Positions 1-8,990 of a stretch of 22,500 nt of DNA are shown in pieces. How positions within the stretch are numbered: position 1 is the first letter of the stretch; every line of letters starts with the position of its first letter. The DNA is taken from the NCBI RefSeq assembly GCF_030272615.1, contig NW_026729170.1, forward strand, positions 1 through 22,500, read 5' to 3'. The notes under the pieces are model-generated. The model searched no databases. It saw only the letters and a program-made list of their open reading frames with translations, and was not told the DNA's origin. The position numbers and the translations under genes were made by a program. The DNA is from Cryptomeria japonica (Eukaryota > Streptophyta > Pinopsida > Cupressales > Cupressaceae).

Positions 1-290
1 CAGCCAAGAAAGCAATCAGGGCTCGAGGCAAGGGATGCATCAAGGATAGCAATCATGTTGTGAGGCGAGATTCCAAAGGCTAAACGTGAGAGGCTGCAGG
101 GTCGACTCAGAGAGGTCTATGCATGTGAGAGGCTGAAAGCAAGGTCGACTCGGAGCGGTCTATGCATCGGGCGCGCTTGGGGCGACTACCAGTGCCAACC
201 CCTTATCCCGCGACGCGTCCGACAAAGAGAACGTTCCAAGGCGGCAGAGGAGGTTACCAGCCGAAGGATGCAGTAGCAATAACAGGTATA
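1..290. repeat. Degenerate left flank of the 188-bp array
   Basis: No gene is visible. The stretch holds scrambled pieces of the 188-bp unit, such as AGCAATCA, GAGGCGAGA, AGAGGCTGCAGGG and GGGGCGACTACCAGTGCC. A short local duplication of AGAGGCTG followed by GTCGACTCGGAGCGGTCTATGCAT-like sequence lies at about 90-165. Array edges usually decay like this because they are homogenised less often. It could also be the transition towards single-copy spacer on the left. Confidence 0.6.
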
Positions 291-3200
291 GTTCCGCGGC
301 GGCCGAGAAGACTCACCGCATAGGAATCGGGATGCGAGGCGAGGGATGCGGCGGGAAGGCCCCGACGGCTAAACGGAAGAGGCTGCAGGGCCGCCTCGGA
401 ATGGTCCAAGCATCGGATGCGATTGGGACGACTACCAGTGCCAACCCCTTATCCCGCGATGCGTCCGATACACAGATAGTTCCAAGGCGGCCGAGGAGCC
501 TCACCGCATATCAATCGGGGTGCGAGGCGAGGGATGGGGCGGGAAGGCCCCAACGGCTAGACGGAAGAGGCTTCAGGGCCACCTCGGAATGGTCCAAGCA
601 TCGGACGCGCTTGGGGCGACTGCCAGTGCCAACCCCTTATCCCGCGATGCGTCCGATACACAGATGGTTCCAAGGCGGCCGAGGAGCCTCACCGCATAGC
701 AATCGGGGGTGCGAGGCGAGGGATGGGGCGGGAAGGCCCCAACGGCTAGACGGAAGAGGCTTCAGGGCCGCCTAGGAATGGTCCAAGCATCGGACACGCT
801 TGGGGCGACTACCAGTGACAGCCCCCTATCCCGCGATGCGTCCGATACGAAGATGGTTCCAAGGCGGCCGAGGAGCCTCACCGCATAGCAATCGGGGTGC
901 GAGGTGGGGGATGCGGCGAGATGGCCCCAACGGCTAGACGGAAGAGGCCACAGGGCCGCGTCGGAATAGTCCAAGCATCGGACGCGCTTGGGGCGACTAC
1001 CAGTGACAACCCCTTATCCCGCGATGCGTCCGATACGAAGATAGTTCCAAGGCGGCCGAGGAGCCTCACCGCATAGCAATCGGGGTGCGAGGTGGCGGGG
1101 ATGCGGCGAGATGGCCCCAACGGCTAGACGGAAGAGGCTGCAGGGCCGCCTCGGAATAGTCCAAGCATCGGACGCGCTTGGGGCCACTACCAGTGACAAC
1201 CCCTTATCCCGCAATGCGTCCGATACGAAGATAGTTCCAAGGCGGCCGAAGAGCCTCACCGCATAGCAATCGGGGTGCGAGGTGGGGGATGCGGCGAGAT
1301 GCCCCAACGGCTAGACGGAAGAGGCCACAGGGCCGCCTCGGAATAGTCCAAGCATCGGACGCGCTTGGGGCGACTACCAGTGACAACCCCTTATCCCGCG
1401 ATGCGTCCGATACGAAGATAGTTCCCAGGCGGCCGAGGAGCCTCACCGCTAGCAATCGGGGTGCGAGGCGAGGGATGCGGCGAGATGGCCCCAAAGGCTA
1501 GACGGAAGAGGCTGCAGGGCTGCCTCGGAATAGTCCAAGCATCGGACGCGCTTGGGGCGACTACCACTGCCAACCCCTTATCCCGCGATGCGTCCGATAC
1601 ACAGATAGTTCCGAGGCGGCCGAGGAGGTGGGGGATGCAGCGAGATGGCCCCAACGGCTAGACGGAAGAGGCTGCAGGGCCGCCTCGGAATAGTCCAAGC
1701 ATCGGACGCGCTTGGGGCGACTACCAGTGACAACCCCTTATCCCGCGATGCGTCCGATACACAGATAGTTCCGAGGCGGCCAAGGAGCCTCACCGCATAG
1801 CAATCGTGGTGCGAGGTGGGGGATGCGGCGAGATGGCCCCAACGGCTAGACGGAAGAGGCTGCAGGGCCGCCTCGGAATGGTCCAAGCATCGGATGCGCT
1901 TGGGGCGACTACCACTGCCAACCCCTTATCCCGCGATGCGTCCGATACACAGATAGTTCCAAGGCGGCCGAGGAGCCTCACAGCATAGCAATCAGGGTGC
2001 GAGGCGAGGGATGCGGCGAGAAAGCCCCAACGGCTAGAGGGAAGAGGCTTTCAGGTCCGCCTCGGAATGGTCCAAGCATCGGACGCGCTTGGGGCGACTA
2101 CCAGTGACAACCCCTTATCCCGCGACGCGGTCCGATACACAGATAGTTCCAAGGCGGCCGAGGAGCCTCACCGCATAGCAATCGGGGTGCGAGGCGAGGG
2201 ATGCGGCGAGAAGGACCCAACGGCTACACGGAAGAGGCTTCGGGGCCGCCTCGGAATGGTCCAAGCATCGGACGCGCTTGGGGCGACTACCAGTGACAAC
2301 CCCTTATCCCGCGACGCGTCCGATACACAGATAGTTCCAAGGCGCGCCGAGGAGCCTCACCGCATAGCAATCGGGGTGCGAGGCGAGGGATGCGGCGAGA
2401 AGGGACCCAACGGCTACACGGAAGAGGCTTCGGGGCCGCCTCGGAATGGTCCAAGCATCGGACGCGCTTGGGGCGACTACCAGTGACAACCCCTTATCCC
2501 GCGACGCGTCCGATACACAGATAGTTCCAAGGCGGCCGAGGAGCCTCACCGCATAGCAATCGGGGTGCGAGGCGAGGGATGCGGCGAGAAGGACCCAACG
2601 GCTAGACGGAAGAGGCTTCGGGTCCGCCTCGGAATGGTCCAAGCATCGGACGCGCTTGGGGCGACTACCAGTGACAACCCCTTATCCCGCGACGCGTCCG
2701 ATACACAGATAGTTCCAAGGCGGCCGAGGAGCCTCACCGCATAGCAATCGGGGTGCGAGGCGAGGGATGCGGCGAGAAGGACCCAACGGCTAGACGGAAG
2801 AGGCTTCGGGTCCGCCTCGGAATGGTCCAAGCATCGGACCGCTTGGGGCGACTACCAGTGACAACCCCTTATCCCGCGACGCGTCCGATACACAGATAGT
2901 TCCAAGGCGGCCGAGGAGCCTCACCGCATAGCAATCGGGGTGCGAGGCGAGGGATGCGGCGAGAAGGACCCAACGGCTAGACGGAAGAGGCTTCGGGTCC
3001 GCCTCGGAATGGTCCAAGCATCGGACGCGCTTGGGGCGACTACCAGTGACAACCCCTTATCCCGCGACGCGTCCGATACACAGATAGTTCCGAGGCGGCC
3101 GAGGAGCCTCACCGCATAGCAATCGGGTGCGAGGCGAAGGATGCGGCGAGAAGGACCCAACGGCTAGACGGAAGAGGCTTCGGGTCCGCCTCGGAATGGT

Positions 3201-4262
3201 CTAAGCATCGGACGCGCTTGGGGCGACTACCAGTGACAACCCCTTATCCCGCGACGCGTCCGATACACAGATAGTTCCAAGGCGGCCGAGGAGAGCCTCA
3301 CCGCATAGCAATCGGGGTGCGAGGCGAGGGATGCGGCGAGAAGGACCCAACGGCTAGACGGAAGAGGCTTCAGGGCCGCCTCGGAATGGTCCAAGCATCG
3401 AACGCGCTTGGGGCGACTACCAGTGACAACCCCTTATCCCGCGACGCGTCCGATACACAGATAGTTCCGAGGCGGCCGAGGAGCCTCACCGCATAGCAAT
3501 CGGGGTGCGAGGCGAGGGATGCGGCGAGAAGGACCCAACGGCTAGACGGAAGAGGCTTCAGGGCCGCCTCGGAATGGTCCAAGCATCGGACGCGCTTGGG
3601 GCGACTACCAGTGACAACCCCTTATCCCGCGACGCGTCCGATACACAGATAGTTCCGAGGCGGCCGAGGAGCCTCACCGCATAGCAATCGGGGTGCGAGG
3701 CGAGGGATGCGGCGAGAAGGACCCAACGGCTAGACGGAAGAGGCTTCAGGGCCGCCTCGGAATGGTCCAAGCATCGGACGCGCTTGGGGCGACTACCAAT
3801 GACAACCCCTTATCCCGCGACGCGTCCGATACACAGATAGTTCCGAGGCGGCCGAGGAGCCTCACCGCATAGCAATCGGGGTGCGAGGCGAGGGATGCGG
3901 CGAGAAGGACCCAACGGCTAGACGGAAGAGGCTTCAGGGCCGCCTCGGAATGGTCCAAGCATCGGACGCGCTTGGGGCGACTACCAGTGACAACCCCTTA
4001 TCCCGCGACGCGTCCGATACACAGATAGTTCCGAGGCGGCCGAGGAGCCTCACCGCATAGCAATCGGGGTGCGAGGCGAGGGATGCGGCGAGAAGGACCC
4101 AACGGCTAGACGGAAGAGGCTTTCAGGGCCGCCTCGAATGGTCCAAGCATCGGACGCGCTTGGGGCGACTACCGTTGCCAACCCCTTATCCCGCGATGCG
4201 TCTGATACACAGATAGTTCCGAGGCGGCCGAGGAGCCTCACCGCATAGCAATCGGGTTGCGA
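291..4262. repeat. Tandem array of ~188-bp IGS repeats (about 21-22 copies)
   Basis: The landmark ATAGTTCC(A/G)AGGCGG recurs about every 188 bp, for example near 478, 667, 855, 1040, 2522, 2710, 2898, 3464, 3652, 3840, 4027 and 4214. Each unit contains, in order, CCGCATAGCAATCGG, GGATGCGGCGAGA, GGCTAGACGGAAGAGGCT, GGAATGGTCCAAGCATCGGA and GACTACCAGTG(A/C)CAACCCC. Copies from about 2170 to 4120 are almost identical. Those from 300 to 2000 fall into variants: GTGCCAACC versus GTGACAACC, and AAGGCCCC, GATGGCCCC or AAGGACCC. The unit is not a multiple of three and short indels (e.g. an extra AG near 3294) shift frame, so it is not coding. If 35S transcription runs leftwards, the array lies in the 5' external transcribed spacer. 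That placement is inference. Confidence 0.93.
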
Positions 4263-4503
4263 GGCAGATTATTGGGAAGGGAACCCCCTGGGATGCGGCC
4301 TCAAGCAGTGCCCAAAGGGACTGGAATGCGGAATCACATCGAGAGACCCAAATGCTATACGAGGGCTCAAATCGAATTATCGATTTGGCCACGACATGGA
4401 CGCATCGGAACGACTACCTTTGCCGAACCACTCGCAATTGCATCCATACCGAAACCAATAGACATTTCCGTTAGAGCCCTCGCATAGATTCGGGAATCTC
4501 GCA

Positions 4504-4593
4504 TGCCCCTCTAAATCGACCAATGCTGGCGCTCAATGAAAATCCGAGCGCTACCACCGTTCGAGCGCCAGCATTGGTCGAGTTAGAGGGGCA
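4504..4593. repeat. Near-perfect 31-bp inverted repeat next to the leftmost promoter box
   Basis: Arm 1 is 4504-4534 and arm 2 is 4563-4593, with a 28-nt loop. The arms pair with a single mismatch (A4515 against G4582). The core arms CGACCAATGCTGGCGCTC and GAGCGCCAGCATTGGTCG are perfect. The element starts about 32 bases downstream (minus-strand sense) of the putative Pol I start at 4625, so a leftward transcript would fold it almost at once. It could equally act as a DNA cruciform. Confidence 0.88.
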
Positions 4594-4617
4594 CGGGGGA
4601 GAATGCTCCAGTCAACA

Positions 4618-4632
4618 CCTCCCCTATATAAG
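4618..4632 (-). promoter_or_regulatory. Putative Pol I promoter core, box 1 (leftmost)
   Basis: The minus strand reads CTTATATAGGGGAGG, which fits the plant RNA polymerase I start consensus TATATA(A/G)GGG. The start would be the A opposite 4625. This is the last box before the 188-bp array and has the strongest adjacent inverted repeat, so it is the best candidate for the gene promoter rather than a spacer promoter. On the + strand the same bases read as a Pol II TATA box (TATATAAG), which is the main alternative. Confidence 0.55.
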
Positions 4633-5000
4633 TTATTTGTCCGATTCTCGCACAACCGTAGTCTGCCTCGTCGAATCAAACAACGGTCCCAGATTCCGAC
4701 TTCCGTTCCGTAGAGACCCAAAAGCTAGATGGAGGCTCGCAAGACAAGAAAGAGAGTCGGCGCATAGCAATCGGGTTTCTCGAACGTTTAGGGACCGAGC
4801 TCACTTGCGGATAGGGCAAAATCCGCCAAGCAACCCAAAAGCTAGACGGGGGCTCGAATCGAATCGCCTAGGCGGCCACAACAACGACGTGTTGGATCGA
4901 CTACCAGTGCCAAACCATTCAGCAAGACTAGTCTGTGTCGAGGCCGGATAGAGATTCTCAGAGAGCGCCCGCATAGCATTTAGGAGACCTGCCGCGTCCC

Positions 5001-5085
5001 TCACACTCGACAAATGGTGGTGCACGTTTATAAATCCGAGCGATCCCAACCCTTTCAAGCACCAACATCGGTCGAGATAGAGGGG
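5001..5085. repeat. Imperfect inverted repeat next to promoter box 2
   Basis: The left arm (about 5003-5023, CACTCGACAAATGGTGGTGC) pairs imperfectly with the right arm (5059-5085, GCACCAACATCGGTCGAG and onward). The loop contains AAATCCGAG, as in copy 1. The inner closing pairs differ from copy 1 (GGTGC/GCACC here, GGCGCTC/GAGCGCC there), yet pairing is kept. Confidence 0.65.
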
Positions 5086-5112
5086 CACGGAGGGGGCTGC
5101 GTGAGACAACAC

Positions 5113-5127
5113 AGTCCCCTATATAAG
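5113..5127 (-). promoter_or_regulatory. Putative Pol I spacer promoter core, box 2
   Basis: The minus strand reads CTTATATAGGGGACT. The start-proximal GGGG is kept, but the following GG is changed to CT, unlike every other box. The putative start is at 5120. The minus-strand upstream GAATCGGACAAATAACT is conserved with box 1. Confidence 0.5.
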
Positions 5128-5443
5128 TTATTTGTCCGATTCTCACACATCCGAAGAATGGTCATCAAATCGGACAACAGCCCAAACTTCCGACTTCCGT
5201 CCCAGAAAGCCCAAGAGCTATCTAAAACGTTCATGGCCGGAACTCGATCGCGGCTATACCAGTCCGCCAAGCAACCCAAAAGCTAGACTGGAGCTCTAGT
5301 CGAATCACCTCTGTGGCCATTGCAAGGACGTGTTGGAGCGACTACCATTGCCGAACCATTCCGCAGGTCGAGTCCATACCAAGGCCGCATAGAGATTCAC
5401 GATGAGCTCCTGCATAGCAATCAGGAGACTTGCCGTGTCCATC

Positions 5444-5518
5444 ACAATCGATAAATCCTGGTGCAAGATTTTTGCATCCGAGCGCTCCAACCAGTCGAGC
5501 ACCAGCATCAATCGACAT
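5444..5518. repeat. Imperfect inverted repeat next to promoter box 3
   Basis: The left arm (about 5444-5464, with AATCGATAAATCCTGGTGC) pairs with the right arm (5499-5518, GCACCAGCATCAATCGAC). The CTGGTGC/GCACCAG closing stem is perfect, the middle has mismatches, and the ATCGAT/ATCGAC end pairs only in part. The loop carries CATCCGAGCGCT, as in the other copies. Confidence 0.6.
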
Positions 5519-5553
5519 AAACGGGCACGGGGGGAGGATGCTCGAGAACACTA

Positions 5554-5568
5554 CCTCCCCTATATAAG
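5554..5568 (-). promoter_or_regulatory. Putative Pol I spacer promoter core, box 3
   Basis: CTTATATAGGGGAGG on the minus strand, putative start at 5561. It is preceded on that strand by GAATCGGACAAATAA and followed by an imperfect inverted repeat. It is the last box before the short ~50-bp repeats on its right. Confidence 0.5.
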
Positions 5569-5639
5569 TTATTTGTCCGATTCTCAAGCAGCCGAAGTCT
5601 GGTCATCGAATCGGGTCAAAGACCACAACTTCCGACTTT

Positions 5640-6010
5640 ACCCACAATGCAAGTCATCGAATCGAACATCGGCCCCCGAGTCGGACTCCATGCGTATGTC
5701 AGGTCATCGGACCCAAATTCCGCCTTCCTGCGCATGGCGGGCCATCAATATCAACTCGGTCATCGGACCCAAACTCCGCCTTTTTGCGTATGGCACGCCT
5801 TCAAATCGGTCATCGGACCCAAATTCCGCCTTCCTGTGCATGGCGGGCCATCAACATCAACTCGGTCATCGGACCCAAATTCCGCCTTTCTGCGCATGGC
5901 ACGCCATCAACTCGGTCATCGGACCCAAATTCCGCCTTCCTGCGCATGGCAGGTCATCGGACACAAATTCAGACCTCGCCAATATGCCTACGTATCGAAT
6001 CGGTCATCGG
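5640..6010. repeat. Short tandem repeats with CATCGGACCCAAATTCCG core
   Basis: The core GTCATCGGACCCAAATTCCG recurs near 5705, 5761, 5811, 5867, 5917, 5955 and 6005. Steps alternate 56 and 50 bp, with one of 38. Cores are linked by GCGCATGGC(A/G)GGCCATCAA-type segments. Later copies of the same core are built into the 311-bp units to the right. Frames stay open across it, but repeat steps are not multiples of three and nothing resembles a protein family. Confidence 0.85.
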
Positions 6011-6098
6011 ACCCAACTTCCGACTTCATCCATACTGTAGGGTCTTTGAGGTTGGCGCGGTGCGCTCAACCCAGGGAGTCGACCCATCGAAGCATACA

Positions 6099-6113
6099 CC
6101 TCCCCTATATAAG
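6099..6113 (-). promoter_or_regulatory. Putative Pol I spacer promoter core, box 4
   Basis: CTTATATAGGGGAGG on the minus strand, putative start at 6106. It is the first box of the 311-bp ladder. From here on the upstream base pattern is AAATAGCTTATATA instead of AAATAACTTATATA, and the large inverted repeat is absent. Confidence 0.5.
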
Positions 6114-6409
6114 CTATTTGTCCGATTCCCACACCTGTGTAGTTTGCACCTCTGACCAGGACATCGACCCCAACTTCCGAACTCGACTGCAACGACGGCA
6201 CCAGCGCCTTGGTGCGCACCTTGCGACGCACAGTCCCAACATTCGCCTTCCTGCACATGGCAGGTCATCGGACCCAAATTCCGACCTCGCGAGTATGCCT
6301 ACATATCGAATCGGTCATCGGACCCAACTTCCGACTTCATCCATACCGTAGGGTCTTTGAGGTTGGCGCGGTGCGCTCAACCCGGGGAGTCGACCCAACG
6401 AAGCATACA

Positions 6410-6424
6410 CCTCCCCTATATAAG
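6410..6424 (-). promoter_or_regulatory. Putative Pol I spacer promoter core, box 5
   Basis: Same minus-strand core, putative start at 6417, exactly 311 bp from box 4. It is flanked by the palindrome GTCGAC on the downstream side of the minus-strand start. Confidence 0.5.
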
Positions 6425-6720
6425 CTATTTGTCCGATTCCCACACCTGTGTAGTTTGCACCTCCGATCAAGACATCGACCCCAACTTCCGAACTCGCCTC
6501 CAACGACCGAACCAGCGCCTTGGTGCGCACCTTGCAACGCACAGTGCCAACATTCGCCTTCCTGCACGTGGCAGGTCATCGGACCCAAATTCCGACCTCG
6601 CGAGTATGCCTACATATCGAATCGGTCATCGGACCCAACTTCCGACTTCATCCATACCGTAGGGTCTTTGAGGTTGGCGCGGTGCGCTCAACCCGGGGAG
6701 TCGACCCAACGAAGCATACA

Positions 6721-6735
6721 CCTCCCCTATATAAG
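6721..6735 (-). promoter_or_regulatory. Putative Pol I spacer promoter core, box 6
   Basis: Same core, putative start at 6728, again 311 bp from its neighbour. Surrounding sequence differs from box 5 by only a few substitutions. Confidence 0.5.
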
Positions 6736-7031
6736 CTATTTGTCCGATTCCCACACCTGTGTAGCTTGCACCTCCGATCAGGACATCGACCCCAACTTCC
6801 GAACTCGACTAAAAAGACCGCACCAGCGCCTTGGTGTGCACCTTGCAACGCACAGTGTCAACATTCGCCTTCCTGCACATGGCAGGTCATCGGACCCAAA
6901 TTCCGACCTCATGAGCATACCTACTAATCGAATTGGTCATCGGACCCAACTTCCGACTTCATCCATACCGTAGGGTCTTTGAGGTTGGCGCGGTGCGCTC
7001 AACCTGGGGAGTCGACCCATCGAAGCATACA

Positions 7032-7046
7032 CCTCCCCTATATAAG
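7032..7046 (-). promoter_or_regulatory. Putative Pol I spacer promoter core, box 7
   Basis: Same core, putative start at 7039. It is the last box of the 311-bp ladder. The 52-bp array starts about 105 bp to its right, that is, upstream of it on the minus strand. Confidence 0.5.
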
Positions 7047-7149
7047 CTATTTGTCCGATTCCGACACCTGTGTAGTTTGCACCTCCGCTCAGGACATCGA
7101 CCCCAACTTCCGAACTCGCCTGCAACGACCGAACCAGCGCCTTGGTGCG

Positions 7150-7770
7150 CACCAAAAGTGCGCACTTTTGAAGGGCACTTTTGTGCGCTCCAAAGGTGCG
7201 CACTTTTGGAGGGCACTTTTCTGCGCTCCAAAGGTGCGCACTTTTGGAGGGCACTTTTTGGAGGGCACTTTTCTGCGCTCCAAAGGTGCGCACTTTTGGA
7301 GGGCACTTTTTGGAGGGCACTTTTCTGCGCTCCAAAGGTGCGCACTTTTGGAGGGCACTTTTTGGAGGGCACTTTTCTGCGCTCCAAAGGTGCGCACTTT
7401 TGGAGGGCACTTTTTGGAGGGCACTTTTCTGCGCTCCAAAGGTGCGCACTTTTGGAGGGCACTTTTTGGAGGGCACTTTTCTGCGCTCCAAAGGTGCGCA
7501 CTTTTGGAGGGCACTTTTCTGCGCTCCAAAGGTGCGCACTTTTGGAGGGCACTTTTTGGAGGGCACTTTTCTGCGCTCCAAAGGTGCGCACTTTTGGAGG
7601 GCACTTTTTGGAGGGCACTTTTCTGCGCTCCAAAGGTGCGCACTTTTGGAGGGCACTTTTTGGAGGGCACTTTTCTGCGCTCCAAAGGTGCGCACTTTTG
7701 GAGGGCACTTTTGTGCACTCCAAAGGTGCGCACTTTTGGAGGGCACTTTTCCTGTGCTCCAAAGGTGCAC
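7150..7770. repeat. 52-bp tandem array (TGCGCTCCAAAGGTGCGCAC / GGAGGGCACTTTT)
   Basis: The landmark GCGCTCCAAAGGTGCGCAC recurs about every 52 bp (for example near 7222, 7274, 7326, 7378, 7430, 7482). A few shorter ~38-bp units lack one TGGAGGGCACTTT half. Copies are almost perfect. The array sits inside what would otherwise be one promoter-ladder unit and is bounded by GGTGCGCACC on the left and GGTGCACACC on the right. It is open in several frames on both strands, which reflects composition and not coding. Confidence 0.95.
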
Positions 7771-7900
7771 ACCTAGGTGAGCACCTTCGACCACACCTTG
7801 TAGCACACCAAACTCTGACTTTCGACTTCATCCGCAATGCAGGGTCTTTGAGGTTGGCGCAATGCGCACAACCAGGGGAGTCGACCCATCAAACCCAACA

Positions 7901-7915
7901 CCTCCCCTATATAAG
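7901..7915 (-). promoter_or_regulatory. Putative Pol I spacer promoter core, box 8
   Basis: CTTATATAGGGGAGG on the minus strand, putative start at 7908. It is 869 bp from box 7 because the 52-bp array lies between them. It is the first of the 157-bp family, with CTGATTCTCATACATG on the + strand to its right. Confidence 0.5.
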
Positions 7916-8057
7916 CTATTTGTCTGATTCTCATACATGCGTAGCCTGCAGGAGCAATTAGGACATCGACCCCAACTTTCGGCTTCTAAACGAAAACAAG
8001 GTCTTTGAGGTTGGTGTAATGCGAACAACTAGGGGAGTCAACCCATCAAACCCAACA

Positions 8058-8072
8058 CCTCCCCTATATAAG
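8058..8072 (-). promoter_or_regulatory. Putative Pol I spacer promoter core, box 9
   Basis: Same core, putative start at 8065, 157 bp from box 8. Confidence 0.5.
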
Positions 8073-8214
8073 CTATTTGTCTGATTCTCATACATGTGTA
8101 GTCTACAGGAGCAATTAGGACATCGACCCCAACTTTTGACTTCTTAACGAAAACAAGGTCTTTGAGGTTGACGTAATGCGCACAACCAGGGGAGTCGACC
8201 CATCAAACCCAACA

Positions 8215-8229
8215 CCTCCCCTATATAAG
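8215..8229 (-). promoter_or_regulatory. Putative Pol I spacer promoter core, box 10
   Basis: Same core, putative start at 8222, 157 bp from box 9. Confidence 0.5.
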
Positions 8230-8371
8230 CTATTTGTCCGATTCTCATACATGTGTAGCCTGCAGGAGCCATTAGGACATTGACCCCAACTTTTGACTTC
8301 TTAACGAAAACAAGGTCTTTGAGGTTGGCGTAATGCGCACAACCAAGGGAGTTGACCCATCAAACCCAACA

Positions 8372-8386
8372 CCTCCCCTATATAAG
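8372..8386 (-). promoter_or_regulatory. Putative Pol I spacer promoter core, box 11
   Basis: Same core, putative start at 8379, 157 bp from box 10. The unit to its right carries the 63-bp GTGCAC-rich insert. Confidence 0.5.
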
Positions 8387-8591
8387 CTATTTGTCTGATT
8401 CTCATACATGTGTAGCCTGCAACAACGATTAGGACATCCACCCCAACTTCTGAATTCGTCTGCGTTGACCGCACCAAAGGTGCACGCCTTGGTGCTCACC
8501 AAAATCCGACTTCCGACTTCTTCTGCTATGCGGGGTCTTTGAGGTTGGCGCAGTGCGCACAACCAGGGGAGTCAACCCACCGAATGCAACA

Positions 8592-8606
8592 CCTCCCCTA
8601 TATAAG
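8592..8606 (-). promoter_or_regulatory. Putative Pol I spacer promoter core, box 12
   Basis: Same core, putative start at 8599, 220 bp from box 11. Confidence 0.5.
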
Positions 8607-8748
8607 CTATTTGTCTGATTCTCATACATGCGTAGACTGCAGCAATGATTAGGACATCCACCCCAACTTTTGACTTCTTAAACAAGACAGGGTCTTTGAA
8701 GTTGGTGCAGTGCACACAACCAGGGGAGTCGACCCATCAAACGCAACA

Positions 8749-8764
8749 CCTCCCCTATATAAAG
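8749..8764 (-). promoter_or_regulatory. Putative Pol I spacer promoter core, box 13 (one extra A)
   Basis: The minus strand reads CTTTATATAGGGGAGG, with one base more than all others. TATATAGGGG itself is intact, putative start at 8756. It is the rightmost and most distal box. Confidence 0.45.
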
Positions 8765-8837
8765 CTATTTGTCCGATTCTCATACGTGTAGTCTGCAGCA
8801 GCGATTAGGACATCGACCCCAACTTCCGAATTCGTTT

Positions 8838-8990
8838 GCATTGACCGCACCAAAGGTGCACGCCTTGGTGTGCACCCTGGAGTGCACTTTGGTGCTCACC
8901 TCGGTGCACACTTTGGTGTGCACCTCGGTGTGCACCAAAGGTGCGCACCTTGGAGCGCACCAAAGGTGTACACTTTGGAGCGCACCACAT
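8838..8990. repeat. GTGCACC / GTGCGCACC transition block
   Basis: After the normal ladder text TTCGTTTGCATTGACCGCACC, the sequence turns into alternating GGTGCAC, TTGGTGTGCACC, CTCGGTGTGCACC, GGTGCGCACC and TTGGAGCGCACC words. It then resumes the ladder at GGGTCTTTGAG. The CACCTTGGAGCGCAC word is the one used throughout the large GC-rich array beyond 12 kb. This block links the two repeat families. Confidence 0.75.

Larger units (their letters stand above)
4263..5640. repeat. Three diverged long spacer units carrying promoter-like boxes
   Basis: Fragments of the 188-bp repeat are still readable here, including ACCCAAAAGCTAGA, GACTACCAGTGCCAAACCATTC, CCATACCAAGGCCG and GCATAGCAATC. They are joined to an inverted repeat and a CCTCCCCTATATAAG box. 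The arrangement recurs three times with boxes at 4618, 5113 and 5554, spaced 495 and 441 bp. A CCGAGCGCT or CCGAGCGAT segment lies in each inverted-repeat loop. A small perfect hairpin at 4369-4386 has AAATCGA and TCGATTT arms. No protein gene is supported. This looks like the junction between the transcribed-spacer repeats and the promoter ladder. Confidence 0.7.
6004..7150. repeat. 311-bp promoter-bearing tandem units (about 3.7 copies)
   Basis: Boxes at 6099, 6410, 6721 and 7032 are exactly 311 bp apart. Each unit has a promoter half (GGGTCTTTGAGGTTGGCG to GACATCGACCCCAACTTCCG, similar to the 157-bp unit on the right). Its other half contains GCGCCTTGGTGCGCACCTTG, CACATGGCAGG and CATCGGACCCAAATTCCG. 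The last copy breaks inside GGTGCGCACC at about 7150, where the 52-bp array begins. Confidence 0.92.

Noticed and set aside
291-4262. Small ORFs of 60-147 aa repeated through the 188-bp array
   Set aside because: The unit is 188 bp, so frames shift at every copy, and indels break them. No start context or protein family fits.
6933-7961. 200-340 aa ORFs across the 52-bp array
   Set aside because: The array is open in several frames on both strands and the 52-bp period is not a multiple of three. The apparent protein repeats come from all three frames of the same DNA.
6099-8764. Pol II TATA boxes (CTATATAAG) driving + strand genes
   Set aside because: The motif fits a TATA box, but no gene follows any copy. 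The minus-strand TATATAGGGG reading explains the conserved GGGG and the rDNA context better. Kept only as an alternative.
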